Positions 23,104 through 31,174 of a DNA stretch of 34,438 nt are shown in pieces. Source of the DNA: Oscillospiraceae bacterium (GTDB lineage: Bacteria; Bacillota; Clostridia; Oscillospirales; Oscillospiraceae); the NCBI GenBank assembly GCA_017457285.1, contig JAFTHT010000048.1, positions 1-34,438 of the forward strand, given 5' to 3'. A model generated the notes under the pieces. It was not told the DNA's origin and did no database searches. It saw only the letters and a program-made list of their open reading frames with translations. The first letter of the stretch is position 1; each line of letters begins with the position of its first letter. The position numbers and the translations under genes are program-made.

Positions 23104-24077
23104 TATTGCTCCGAAGCCTGTCGGCATAGTGCCTGGCAGGCTTCCACTGCGCTTTGGGGCCATAGAATCTTCGCTTTTTCGCCGAAGCCAATCACCCAGC
23201 TCAAAAACATGGGGGAAACGGCCACCGGCACGGTGAACAGGAAATAATCCTCACCATCGGGAATCATCATGGTATCCCGGCCGAATCGGTCGATGACCAC
23301 ATTGATTAAATCTCTGTGGAACCGCAGCTTCACGTTCACCGTTTCGCCGGCAAACATCTGGAAGGTCCGGTTGGCGTATTCGTTGAAGGCCTTGCCGCTG
23401 AGGGTGGGGCAGGGAATCCGGACTTCATTGGTGAGTTTGATGTGGCTCATCCGGTCCACCCGGTAATGGGTGATGCCGTGGTCCTGGGTCCAGGATACCA
23501 GATAGCAGTTGTCGTTGTCATGGCAAAGACCGTAGGGGCTGGCGAGGTAGGTTTTCTCCCGGTACACCCGCTGGCCATCCATGCCCCAGCTAAAGTAGCG
23601 GAAACTGATTTGCCGGTTCTGCCCGATGGCCTCTTGAATGTAGTCCAGGTTGTTGTAAATACTTTCGTTCATGCTCTTAACCCGCCCGGCCACTTTGACG
23701 GTGCGGCGCATGAGCGTTGCATCGTGGATGCTGCATTGGGTGCAGAGTTTCTCAATCAGTTCCCGGGATTTTTGCTCCGTCAGGTAGCGGCTGGATTGAA
23801 CTGCGTCAATTAGCAGCTTCAGCTCCGGCAGCTCGAAATTTCGGGAGGCCAGATAGTACCCCCCATCCGCTCCCTGGAGGGATACGATGTCCAGTCCGTA
23901 ATCCTGCAGGGCCTTGATGTCGGAATAAATGGTTTTCCGCTCGCATTTGATGCCGTGGTCCCGCTCCAGCATCTCAATCAGCTCGCTGGCTTTGATTGGG
24001 TGGTCAATATGGGAATATTTCTCTAAGTAGTCACGGATATAGAAGATCTTCAATTTTTGGTCGTAAGATTTCGGCAT
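23073..24077 (-). CDS. WYL domain transcriptional regulator
   Basis: 334 residues. The N-terminal winged HTH (LKIFYIRDYLEKYS, then ASELIEMLERDHGIKCERKTIYSDIKAL and GADGGYYL) is of the DeoR-like type. Residues about 150-220 form the WYL ligand-binding domain (ISFRYFSWG, ASPYGLCHDNDNCYLVSWTQ, HYRVDRMSHI) and a C-terminal WCX-like extension follows. WYL regulators sense nucleic acid ends or small ligands and control DNA repair or defence genes in several bacteria. Starts at ATG 24077 or GTG 24086 are both possible; ATG is preferred for spacing from AGGA. The gene is divergent from endonuclease IV. Confidence 0.88.
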   Translation of the reverse strand: MPKSYDQKLKIFYIRDYLEKYSHIDHPIKASELIEMLERDHGIKCERKTIYSDIKALQDYGLDIVSLQGADGGYYLASRNFELPELKLLIDAVQSSRYLTEQKSRELIEKLCTQCSIHDATLMRRTVKVAGRVKSMNESIYNNLDYIQEAIGQNRQISFRYFSWGMDGQRVYREKTYLASPYGLCHDNDNCYLVSWTQDHGITHYRVDRMSHIKLTNEVRIPCPTLSGKAFNEYANRTFQMFAGETVNVKLRFHRDLINVVIDRFGRDTMMIPDGEDYFLFTVPVAVSPMFLSWVIGFGEKAKILWPQSAVEACQALCRQASEQYQDREKDEKS

Positions 24078-24125
24078 AATCCGCACCGTCCTGTGGGCAA
24101 ATTAGATTTGTGCAATATTGAATTT

Positions 24126-24154
24126 ATTATAACATAAAATCCTTGTTAATGAAA
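24126..24154 (-). promoter_or_regulatory. Promoter of the WYL regulator gene
   Basis: On the minus strand TTTCAT (24149-24154), 17 bases, then a perfect TATAAT (24126-24131). Confidence 0.6.
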
Positions 24155-24161
24155 TGGTAAT

Positions 24162-24190
24162 TTGCATTTTTTTTGAAAATATGTTATTGT
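24162..24190 (+). promoter_or_regulatory. Promoter of the endonuclease IV gene
   Basis: TTGCAT (24162-24167), 17 bases, TATTGT (24185-24190), 22 bases before the ATG. It lies back to back with the WYL promoter. Confidence 0.5.
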
Positions 24191-24212
24191 ATAGGGCAAA
24201 GGAGTGATACAA

Positions 24213-25040
24213 ATGCCCTATCTAGGCTGCCACCTGTCCGCATCGGCAGGAAATATGGCGATGGTACAAACTGCCCGGTCAATCGGTGCGGATACCTTCG
24301 CTTTTTTCACCCGGAATCCCCGGGGCTCCAAAGCGAAGAAATTAGATTTGTCGGATTGCGCCGCAGCGATGGCGGCTCTGGAAACGTGGGGGTTTGGCAA
24401 AGTGGTGGCCCACGGTGCCTATACCATGAACCTGTGTACTGCCGATTCGGAGGCCAGAGCCTTTGCGGCGGAGGTGCTTTGCGATGATTTGCGCCGGATG
24501 GCGGCATTGCCGGGGCAGTATTATAATTTCCACCCCGGCAGTCATGTGGGCCAGGGGACGGCAGTGGCGGTGGAGCAGATTGCCGACGCTTTGAAAAAGG
24601 CCATGGCTCCGGGCTATCCGGTGACGGTGCTGCTGGAAACCATGGCTGGCAAGGGCAGCGAGGTGGGCGGACGGTTCGAGGAGCTGAAAGCCATCATCGA
24701 TGCTGTTGGCAGCAAGGAGCTGGGCGTTTGCCTGGATACTTGCCATGTCTACGACGGCGGCTACGACATTGTGAACGATTTGGACGGGGTGCTGGCGGAA
24801 TTCGACAGCGTTGTGGGCCTCCACCGGCTGAAAGCCCTCCATCTGAACGATACCAAAAATCCCTTTGCCAGCCATAAAGACCGGCATGAATGTATCGGCC
24901 AGGGGAGTCTGGGACTGGAAGCCTTCCGCAGAATCGTAAATCACCCCCTCCTGCGGGACAAGCCCATGATTCTTGAGACCCCCAACGAGCTGCCCGGCTA
25001 TGCCGCGGAGATCCGCCTTTTGCGAGAAATGATGATATAA
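24213..25040 (+). CDS. nfo: Endonuclease IV (AP endonuclease)
   Basis: 275 residues, typical size. It cuts DNA at abasic sites in base excision repair. Zinc-site residues appear in the usual blocks: GCHLSASAG, VAHGAYTMNL, NFHPGSHVGQG, LLETMAGKGSEVG, GVCLDTCHVYDGGYD, LKALHLNDTKNP with SHKDRHECIGQG, and LETPNE. ATG 24213 has AAAGGAG 8 bases upstream; an in-frame GTG at 24204 sits on that ribosome binding site. It is divergent from the WYL regulator. Confidence 0.95.
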   Translation: MPYLGCHLSASAGNMAMVQTARSIGADTFAFFTRNPRGSKAKKLDLSDCAAAMAALETWGFGKVVAHGAYTMNLCTADSEARAFAAEVLCDDLRRMAALPGQYYNFHPGSHVGQGTAVAVEQIADALKKAMAPGYPVTVLLETMAGKGSEVGGRFEELKAIIDAVGSKELGVCLDTCHVYDGGYDIVNDLDGVLAEFDSVVGLHRLKALHLNDTKNPFASHKDRHECIGQGSLGLEAFRRIVNHPLLRDKPMILETPNELPGYAAEIRLLREMMI

Positions 25041-25060
25041 ACAGAAAGAGAGATGATGTG

Positions 25061-26764
25061 ATGCTGGATCAATATTTGCAGGCCGATTCCCCCTATGTGA
25101 AGGTATTTTTGGCCTCCATGCGCTACGCGGCTCCGATTCTGGCAGCCATCATCCTGCTTCGTTGCTGCTGGCCGCTGCTGACCTTCCGCCGGGAGCCGGA
25201 AATTTGGGCCATGCTGCGGCTGCCCAATGGCAAGCGGCTCCCAATCACCCATTGGGAGAATATCATCGGCCGCCACCGGCGCTGCGATGTGCTGATAGAC
25301 CTGCCGACGGTGGCAAAGACCCATGCCGTCCTGACCCGCTATGACGATGGCAGCTGGACCATTACCGATACCGGTACCAAAAGTGGCCTCAGGGTCAACG
25401 GAAAACGGGAGGATATTTGCGCCCTTGAACGGGAGGATGTCATCAGCATCGGCGGCGTGGATTTGGTTTTTGAGCCCATTTCCGAGCCCCATGTGGCGAA
25501 ATTGGCAAAGCTGCGGACCCGTGCCTCCAGCGGTACCCAGAGCATTGCGAATTTGTTGCTGCAGTCGCTGCTTCAGAGTTTGAGCGGTCTGGCCTTTTTG
25601 CTGGGTGGTGCGGATGCCATGCCGATTCTCCTGGGCTATGGTGGAATTATGGTGCTGGAGTGGCTGCTGCTCATTTTTTATCAGATGATACACCGCCCCG
25701 CCTTTGAGGTGGAAACGTTGGCGTTTCTGCTGTGTACCATGGGCATGGCCGCCATCTGCGCGGTAAAGCCCGGGGAAAGCGTCAAGCAGCTGATTGCGCT
25801 GGTTCTGGGTCTGCTGATTTTTCTGGCAGTGGGCTGGTCCATGCGTGATTTGGAGCGGGCGAAAAAGATGCGCTATGTGGCGGCGGTGGCGGGCGTTGGC
25901 CTGCTGGCGGCCACGCTGGTCTTTGGCAGGGAATATTACGGCGCCAAAAACTGGCTGGTCATTGGACCCTTGTCCATCCAGCCCTCAGAGCTGGCCAAGG
26001 TCTGTTATGTCTATGTGGGAGCCTCCGTCATGGACAGGTTGACGAACAAGCGGAATCTGATTAGTTTTATTACCTACACCCTGATTATCTGCGGCTGCTT
26101 GGCCCTGATGAACGACTTTGGCACCGCTATGATTTTCTTTGTGGCATTTTTGATGATTGCCTATATGCGCTCCGGCAGCGTCGGAACCATCGCCCTGGCC
26201 ATTACGGCCCTGGGCTTTGCCGGTGTCATCGCGCTGAAGCTGGCACCCCATGCCCTCCAGCGGTTTTCCTCCTGGCGGCATATCTGGGATGACCCTCTGG
26301 GTGCCGGCTATCAGCAGACCAGAGCGCTGATGTGCATCGCCTCCGGCGGTCTGTTTGGCCTTGGGATTGGGAATGGATGGATGAAAAATCTATTCGCCGC
26401 GGATTCCGATATGGTATTTGCCACGCTGTCCGAGGAATGGGGCATGGTGATGCCCCTTTTGCTTGTGTTGACGATAGTGGCCCTGGCTATTTTCACAGTT
26501 CGCACCGCCTTTGTCAGCCGCAGCAGCTTCTATACCATTGGCTCCTGCACGGCGGCGGCCATTTTCCTGGTGCAGACCATGTTCAATGTACTGGGAACCC
26601 TGGATGTGCTGCCCCTGACGGGCGTGACCTTCCCCTTCGTGTCCAACGGCGGCTCCAGTATGATGTGCGCCTGGGGCCTGCTGGCCTTTATCAAGGCGGC
26701 GGATACCCGCAAATCCGCCAGCTTCGCTGTGCGCGCCAACGACAGGAGGGATTCCGATGAATAG
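25061..26764 (+). CDS. FHA domain fused to RodA/FtsW-type peptidoglycan glycosyltransferase
   Basis: 567 residues. After one N-terminal membrane helix (PILAAIILLRCCWPLL), residues about 55-140 form a forkhead-associated domain (NIIGRHRRCDVLIDLP, then TKSGLRVNGKRE), which binds phosphothreonine peptides. Residues about 165-555 are a SEDS polymerase with many membrane helices; signatures are NDFGTAM, WDDPLGAGYQQTRAL, SDMVFATLSEEWG and TFPFVSNGGSSM. It makes glycan strands with a class B PBP partner. The FHA domain suggests control by a Ser/Thr kinase such as PrkC/PknB. It overlaps the PBP gene by 8 bases. Confidence 0.93.
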   Translation: MLDQYLQADSPYVKVFLASMRYAAPILAAIILLRCCWPLLTFRREPEIWAMLRLPNGKRLPITHWENIIGRHRRCDVLIDLPTVAKTHAVLTRYDDGSWTITDTGTKSGLRVNGKREDICALEREDVISIGGVDLVFEPISEPHVAKLAKLRTRASSGTQSIANLLLQSLLQSLSGLAFLLGGADAMPILLGYGGIMVLEWLLLIFYQMIHRPAFEVETLAFLLCTMGMAAICAVKPGESVKQLIALVLGLLIFLAVGWSMRDLERAKKMRYVAAVAGVGLLAATLVFGREYYGAKNWLVIGPLSIQPSELAKVCYVYVGASVMDRLTNKRNLISFITYTLIICGCLALMNDFGTAMIFFVAFLMIAYMRSGSVGTIALAITALGFAGVIALKLAPHALQRFSSWRHIWDDPLGAGYQQTRALMCIASGGLFGLGIGNGWMKNLFAADSDMVFATLSEEWGMVMPLLLVLTIVALAIFTVRTAFVSRSSFYTIGSCTAAAIFLVQTMFNVLGTLDVLPLTGVTFPFVSNGGSSMMCAWGLLAFIKAADTRKSASFAVRANDRRDSDE

Positions 26765-28121
26765 AATCGCCAGACGCTCCGCTGCTATGTTCCTGCTGGT
26801 GGCGCTACTGCTGGGTGGCATCAGCTTTTTCGTGGCGGATTATCTGATGCATGGAAAGGAATGGGTCATGAAGCCCGGCAGTCCCCATGTCTATGCGGGC
26901 CCCAATATCGGCTGCGGCATCGTCACCGACCGGGAGGGCCTGCTGCTGTTAGATACCAATAATCAGCGAATCTACTCTCCGGATGCTTCGCTGCGGGCCG
27001 CCACTCTCCATTGGGTTGGGGACCGCTATGGCTATATCAGCGCCCCGGCGGTGGCCACCTATGCCGAGGAAATGGCAGGCTATGACATCATCAGCGGCCT
27101 CTATTCCTATTCCGGTGCGGGGCAGACCCGGCTGACCCTGTCCGCCCAGGTCCAGAAGGCGGCGCTGGAGGCCATGGGTGATAAAAAAGGCACGGTGGCG
27201 GTGTATAATTATAAGACGGGCCAGCTTCTATGCGCCGTCAGCACCCCCACCTACGACCCGGACAATCCGCCCACCATCACCGAGGAGAACCAGTCGGAGT
27301 ACGAAGGGGTCTATATGAACCGCTTCACCATGTCTGCCTATGTTCCCGGCTCCATTTTCAAAGTGGTTACTGCGGCGGCGGCCCTGGAGGAGATTCCGGA
27401 TATTCTGGAGCAGACCTTCACCTGCACCGGCAGCCGGCCCTATTCGCCGGAGCCTGTGACCTGCAGTAAGGCCCATGGTGAGCTGGACTTGTATTCCGCA
27501 CTGGCCCAGTCCTGCAATTGCAGCTTTGCCAGCATCGTTGATCAGCTGGGGCCGGAGAAGCTTCAATATTATGTGGAAAAATACGGCGTGACCGGTTCGG
27601 TGTCCTTTGATGGCATCACCACCGCCTCGGGCAATTTCGACCTGACCAATGCGGGCAAGAACCAAATCGCCTGGAGTGGCATCGGCCAGCATACCGACCA
27701 GGTCAACCCCTGCGCCTACCTGGCCTTTATGGGGGCCATCGCCAATGGTGGCACCGGCGTGTTGCCCTATGTGGTGGAGCAGGTGGTCTGCGGCGATGCG
27801 GTAACTTATCAGGCCTCCGCCACACAGACCCAGCGAATCCTACCGGAGCAGATTGCGTTGGAGCTGCAGCAGATGATGCGGAATAATGTGGTGGAAAAGT
27901 ACGGCGTAGAGAGCTTCCCGGATTTGACCGTCTGCGGCAAATCCGGCACCGCCCAGGCGGACAATCGGCTTTCCACCGGCCTTTTTGCGGGCTTTGTGAC
28001 CGATGAAGCCTACCCCCTGGCGTTCATCGCTATTGTTGAAGAGGGGGGCTCCGGCCGCCAGGTCTGCGTGCCAATCCTTTCGGAAGTTCTTTCCGTATGC
28101 AAGCAAATCATGGATGAATGA
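26757..28121 (+). CDS. Class B penicillin-binding protein (transpeptidase, PbpA-like)
   Basis: 454 residues. A single N-terminal membrane helix (about 9-28) anchors a short linker and the transpeptidase domain. The three active-site motifs are present: SIFK with the nucleophile Ser199, SCN (252-254), and KSGT (395-398). It lacks the long PBP dimerisation domain of PBP2 and resembles mycobacterial PbpA in length. It cross-links peptidoglycan and pairs with the upstream RodA-type polymerase. Confidence 0.92.
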   Translation: MNRIARRSAAMFLLVALLLGGISFFVADYLMHGKEWVMKPGSPHVYAGPNIGCGIVTDREGLLLLDTNNQRIYSPDASLRAATLHWVGDRYGYISAPAVATYAEEMAGYDIISGLYSYSGAGQTRLTLSAQVQKAALEAMGDKKGTVAVYNYKTGQLLCAVSTPTYDPDNPPTITEENQSEYEGVYMNRFTMSAYVPGSIFKVVTAAAALEEIPDILEQTFTCTGSRPYSPEPVTCSKAHGELDLYSALAQSCNCSFASIVDQLGPEKLQYYVEKYGVTGSVSFDGITTASGNFDLTNAGKNQIAWSGIGQHTDQVNPCAYLAFMGAIANGGTGVLPYVVEQVVCGDAVTYQASATQTQRILPEQIALELQQMMRNNVVEKYGVESFPDLTVCGKSGTAQADNRLSTGLFAGFVTDEAYPLAFIAIVEEGGSGRQVCVPILSEVLSVCKQIMDE

Positions 28122-28125
28122 TTCC

Positions 28126-28159
28126 AACACCCCCCGCATAGGCTTGTGCGGGGGGTGTT
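28126..28159 (+). terminator. Hairpin after the PBP gene, overlapping the next ribosome binding site
   Basis: A perfect 13-bp stem AACACCCCCCGCA (28126-28138) with TGCGGGGGGTGTT (28147-28159) and an 8-base loop. It could end the PBP transcript, although only a few T residues follow. The G run of the 3' arm is also the ribosome binding site of the following small gene. Confidence 0.65.
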
Positions 28160-28162
28160 TCT

Positions 28163-28312
28163 ATGTGCCGAAGAGATCAGATTCTGGGAATCGCGCTGCT
28201 GGCCTTTGGCCTGGGGCTGCTGGTAGGCAGCTGGATTGATACGCATTTCTGGCGTGTATTCTTTGGAATCGGCTTGACCGCCGGCGGCGTGCTTGTCCTT
28301 GTTAAAAAATAG
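28163..28312 (+). CDS. Small two-helix membrane protein (49 residues)
   Basis: MCRRDQ is followed by ILGIALLAFGLGLLVGSWI, a short WRVFF link and a second hydrophobic stretch FGIGLTAGGVLVLVKK. This is a plausible small membrane protein with a hairpin topology. ATG 28163 follows GGGGGGTG by 6 bases. The family was not recognised with certainty; similar tiny genes occur beside SPOCS genes in Clostridia. Codon use fits the surrounding genes. Confidence 0.6.
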   Translation: MCRRDQILGIALLAFGLGLLVGSWIDTHFWRVFFGIGLTAGGVLVLVKK

Positions 28313-28313
28313 T

Positions 28314-28343
28314 GGCATAAACTTGTCCCGGTGGGAATAGAAT
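28314..28343 (+). promoter_or_regulatory. Possible sporulation sigma-E-like promoter
   Basis: GGCATAAA (28314-28321), 14 bases, AATAGAAT (28336-28343). The spacing and the ATA...AAT core resemble sigma-E promoters of spore formers, but the first base of the -10 differs from the consensus CATA. Inference. Confidence 0.35.
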
Positions 28344-28376
28344 GTATCGTGAAAGCGGGATAAGGAGTGGATTGAT

Positions 28377-29849
28377 ATGGAAGTACGGTTTGAAAAACGG
28401 ATTTTGCCCTGCCTCCGCCGGGACCTGTGGCAGACCCAGGACCGAGAGCAGACCCAGGAGGTGCGCCTGCCCGAGGGAATGCCGGATATTGGTGGAGTGC
28501 TGGCGGCGTGGGGGCAGTGTGTCCTGCGGAGCAAGGAGTGGCTGGGGGACAGCATTACCGTTTCCGGCGGTGTGATGACGTGGATCCTCTATGAGCCTGC
28601 CGATGGCACCGAGCCCAGGACCATCGAGGCATGGCTGCCGATACAAGGGAAGTGGAACCTGCCTCAAACCCAGCGGGAGGGAATGATTCGCAGCAGCTGG
28701 CTCCTGCGGGGGATGGATGCCCGGACGGTTTCGGCCAGAAAAATGATGGTCCGGGCCAATGTGAGCCTGCTGGCAGAGGTACTGGAGCCTTGGGATGCGG
28801 AGGTCTATGGCCCGGCGGCCCTGGATCCGGACGTACAGCTACTGCGCCGGACCTACCCAGCGGTGATTCCGAAGGAGGTTGGGGAAAAAGCATTCCTGCT
28901 GGAGGAGGAGCTGCCCCTGGAGGAGGCCCAGAGCATCATCCATTGCCGGCTGGTGCCCCGGCTGACGGAGCAGAAGGTGATTGGCGGTAAGGCGGTATTC
29001 CGGGGCGAAGGGGCGCTGCATTTGCTCTACCGCCGGGAGGATGGACAGCTCCGAACGGCGGATTTTCAATTACCTTTCTCCCAGTTTTCGGAGCTGGACC
29101 GGGATTATGATAAGGATGCCACCCTGTCGGTCATGCTGGTGGTGTCCAATCTGGAGCCGGAAATTTCCGATGGGAAGCTGTTGGTGAAATGCGGCATCGT
29201 AGCCCAGTACATGGTTCAGGATTTGGAACTGCTGGAGCTGGTGGAGGATGCCTACAGCAACCGCCGTGAAATTCGCATTCAGCGTCAACCCTTGGAGTTG
29301 CCCATGGTGCTGGATAGCTGCCCGATGGATTTGCACTGCCAGGTGTCCATGCCCGGAGATGGCACCCGTGTGGTTGATAACAGCCTGAATTATGGCCATC
29401 CGAAGCTGCGGCGGGCCGGTGACCTGACGGAGCTGGAGCTGAGCGGGACAGTTCAGATGCTGTATCATGATGAAAATGGGGCCCTGCGGGGCACCAATGC
29501 CCAATGGGCTGATGCCCAGGACCTGCCCGGTGATTCTGGCGCAGCGGTGCTGGCCCAGGCAGCGGAGGGGCCAGAGCTGCGGCAGGAGGGGGCGAACCTC
29601 CGGGGCGATATCCAGGTGGCTGTCCAGATGACGGACCGCCAGGGCATTGAAATGGTAACGGGACTGGAGCTTGGCTCAGTGACCGCGCCAGATCCGGGCC
29701 GTCCATCGGTGATTTTGCGCCGGGCAGGGGAGCATGATTTGTGGAATCTGGCAAAAAACAGTGGCTCTACGGTGGATGCGATCCTCCGGGCCAACGGGCT
29801 TACCACCGAGCCGGTGGATGACCGGATGCTGTTGATTCCCATCGCATAA
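28377..29849 (+). CDS. SPOCS (DUF3794) and LysM domain protein
   Basis: 490 residues without signal peptide. Residues about 20-330 contain DUF3794 (SPOCS)-type blocks (RLPEGMPDIGGVLAAWGQ near the start, then LLVKCGIVAQYMVQDLELLELVEDAY). The C-terminal end is a LysM peptidoglycan-binding repeat (EHDLWNLAKNSGSTVDAILRANGL). Proteins of this architecture occur in spore-forming Clostridia and are likely involved in spore coat or cortex assembly. AAGGAG lies 8 bases before ATG 28377. It is the last gene of the row after the PBP gene, with a possible promoter of its own. Confidence 0.85.
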   Translation: MEVRFEKRILPCLRRDLWQTQDREQTQEVRLPEGMPDIGGVLAAWGQCVLRSKEWLGDSITVSGGVMTWILYEPADGTEPRTIEAWLPIQGKWNLPQTQREGMIRSSWLLRGMDARTVSARKMMVRANVSLLAEVLEPWDAEVYGPAALDPDVQLLRRTYPAVIPKEVGEKAFLLEEELPLEEAQSIIHCRLVPRLTEQKVIGGKAVFRGEGALHLLYRREDGQLRTADFQLPFSQFSELDRDYDKDATLSVMLVVSNLEPEISDGKLLVKCGIVAQYMVQDLELLELVEDAYSNRREIRIQRQPLELPMVLDSCPMDLHCQVSMPGDGTRVVDNSLNYGHPKLRRAGDLTELELSGTVQMLYHDENGALRGTNAQWADAQDLPGDSGAAVLAQAAEGPELRQEGANLRGDIQVAVQMTDRQGIEMVTGLELGSVTAPDPGRPSVILRRAGEHDLWNLAKNSGSTVDAILRANGLTTEPVDDRMLLIPIA

Positions 29850-29854
29850 AAAAT

Positions 29855-29887
29855 ATCGCCGCTCCGTGGGAGATACGGAGCGGCGAT
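29855..29887. terminator. Hairpin terminator, stronger for the minus strand
   Basis: ATCGCCGCTCCGT (29855-29867) pairs perfectly with ACGGAGCGGCGAT (29875-29887). A T run (ATTTTTTA) follows it on the minus strand; no T run is seen on the plus strand after the SPOCS gene. Confidence 0.7.
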
Positions 29888-29972
29888 TGGCTGGCCCGTC
29901 GCATCGGGAGCTTTTGCCTGCCAAAGGGATTTTATCGAAAATGCATTGCGGATTCAAGGGGAATCCGTCGAA

Positions 29973-30006
29973 AAAGCCACCGCATCCCATTGGGTGCGGT
30001 GGCTTT
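29973..30006. terminator. Terminator after the membrane-anchored gene (bidirectional)
   Basis: AAAGCCACCGCA (29973-29984) with TGCGGTGGCTTT (29995-30006), with a small inner CCC/GGG helix. It ends 3 bases from the stop of the minus-strand gene, with TTTTTC next on that strand. Confidence 0.85.
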
Positions 30007-30009
30007 GGA

Positions 30010-31041
30010 TTATCGGGCCTTCTCCAGGAGCTTCGCCAGGGTATCGGTGTCAATCCCGGTGCTGCCGATGTCGGAGATATTCAGGTTGAATGTTATCAGC
30101 TTGGTATTGCGAATTTCCAGCCCAATGTGGGTCATCAGATCCTCCTGAATGCCGAAACTGATCTGATAGTCCACGCTGTTAAGATTCTCTTTCTCTTCAC
30201 GAAGGCTGTCCTGGATGCTTTCAAAATCCTCTTCATCCTGGAAGATATCCCGGAAGCATTCCAGCGAAGCATCCAGAAGCTCATAGGTGTCCGGCTCGAA
30301 GCGGTACATGGTGATGTTGTTTCTCTTTTCCATGGAGTAGCCGGCGTTTTTCTCCAGCCATTGATTGCTGTTTAGCTTGCGGTAGAACCGCACCAGACAC
30401 CGATTGATCTTGTCAAAATCGATTTTGTCCCTCACCTGCTCATAGAGCTCCTCATTTATATCCTTCAGCCGTTCTTCCCAGCTTTTTTTGCTGCCATCCC
30501 CGCTGGAGAACATATCAAAAAGCTTGTCCAGAGGCTCACGGATGTCCGTTTTCTTTTTCTTGGAATTGATAAAGAAACCATTATAAATTGCGAAACCAAG
30601 ATTGCCGTCATCCTCCTGACAAAGGACGGAAAGGACCCGGGCATCAGGGTCAAATACCACCTGCATGGTGTATTCTCTGGTGGATTTGCCTACCTGAAAG
30701 AAAATATCCACCGTGAAGCTGCCGGCGGCAATCGTTTCCTTTCCGGCGGAGAGAATCTTTGCGCCGGGGCCGTAGAAGCCGTACCAGTTGGTGCAAAGGC
30801 CAATCACAATAGCCAGGACAAGCAGTCCGGCGATGGACGCAAGGATGATAGGTAACAATTTCCGCTTACGCTTCGGAGCTTTTTTTGGGGTGTCCTCCGG
30901 CGGTTTCGAATAATCAGCGACATCATCTTCCTGGTCAATGGGATAGGGGGACTCAACGACCAACCGGGCCTGGGAATCCAGGCAATTCTGGTTGAAGGGG
31001 ATATCGTTATTTTCGATGGGGTCAAGCTGATTCTGTTCCAA
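30010..31041 (-). CDS. Single-pass membrane protein of unknown function
   Basis: 343 residues. An acidic cytoplasmic head (about 1-50) and a basic stretch KKAPKRKRK precede one membrane helix (LLPIILASIAGLLVLAIVIGL, about 60-80). The external part of about 260 residues is helical and charged, with KKSWEERLKDINEELYEQV and EDFESIQDSLREEKEN, and ends in IDTDTLAKLLEKAR. The family was not recognised. The start is uncertain: AGGAG lies immediately before TTG 31050, so TTG 31041 with 9 bases of spacing is preferred. Confidence 0.7.
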   Translation of the reverse strand: MEQNQLDPIENNDIPFNQNCLDSQARLVVESPYPIDQEDDVADYSKPPEDTPKKAPKRKRKLLPIILASIAGLLVLAIVIGLCTNWYGFYGPGAKILSAGKETIAAGSFTVDIFFQVGKSTREYTMQVVFDPDARVLSVLCQEDDGNLGFAIYNGFFINSKKKKTDIREPLDKLFDMFSSGDGSKKSWEERLKDINEELYEQVRDKIDFDKINRCLVRFYRKLNSNQWLEKNAGYSMEKRNNITMYRFEPDTYELLDASLECFRDIFQDEEDFESIQDSLREEKENLNSVDYQISFGIQEDLMTHIGLEIRNTKLITFNLNISDIGSTGIDTDTLAKLLEKAR

Positions 31042-31073
31042 GATATCCAACTCCTGTTCGAATACTTGGCATA

Positions 31074-31102
31074 ACTATACCACAACATGGCAATAAAAGC
31101 AA
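31074..31102 (-). promoter_or_regulatory. Promoter of the membrane-anchored gene
   Basis: On the minus strand TTGCTT (31097-31102), 17 bases, TATAGT (31074-31079) with an extended -10 TGG just before it. Confidence 0.7.
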
Positions 31103-31114
31103 CAGAAAAAAGCC

Positions 31115-31143
31115 TTGTCATTAGGAAATAATGGTGGTATAAT
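31115..31143 (+). promoter_or_regulatory. Promoter of the CobW operon
   Basis: TTGTCA (31115-31120), 17 bases, a perfect TATAAT (31138-31143) preceded by TGG (extended -10). No Zur-type inverted repeat is apparent. Confidence 0.8.
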
Positions 31144-31174
31144 AAGGTGATTAAACAAATAGAAGGTGTATACA

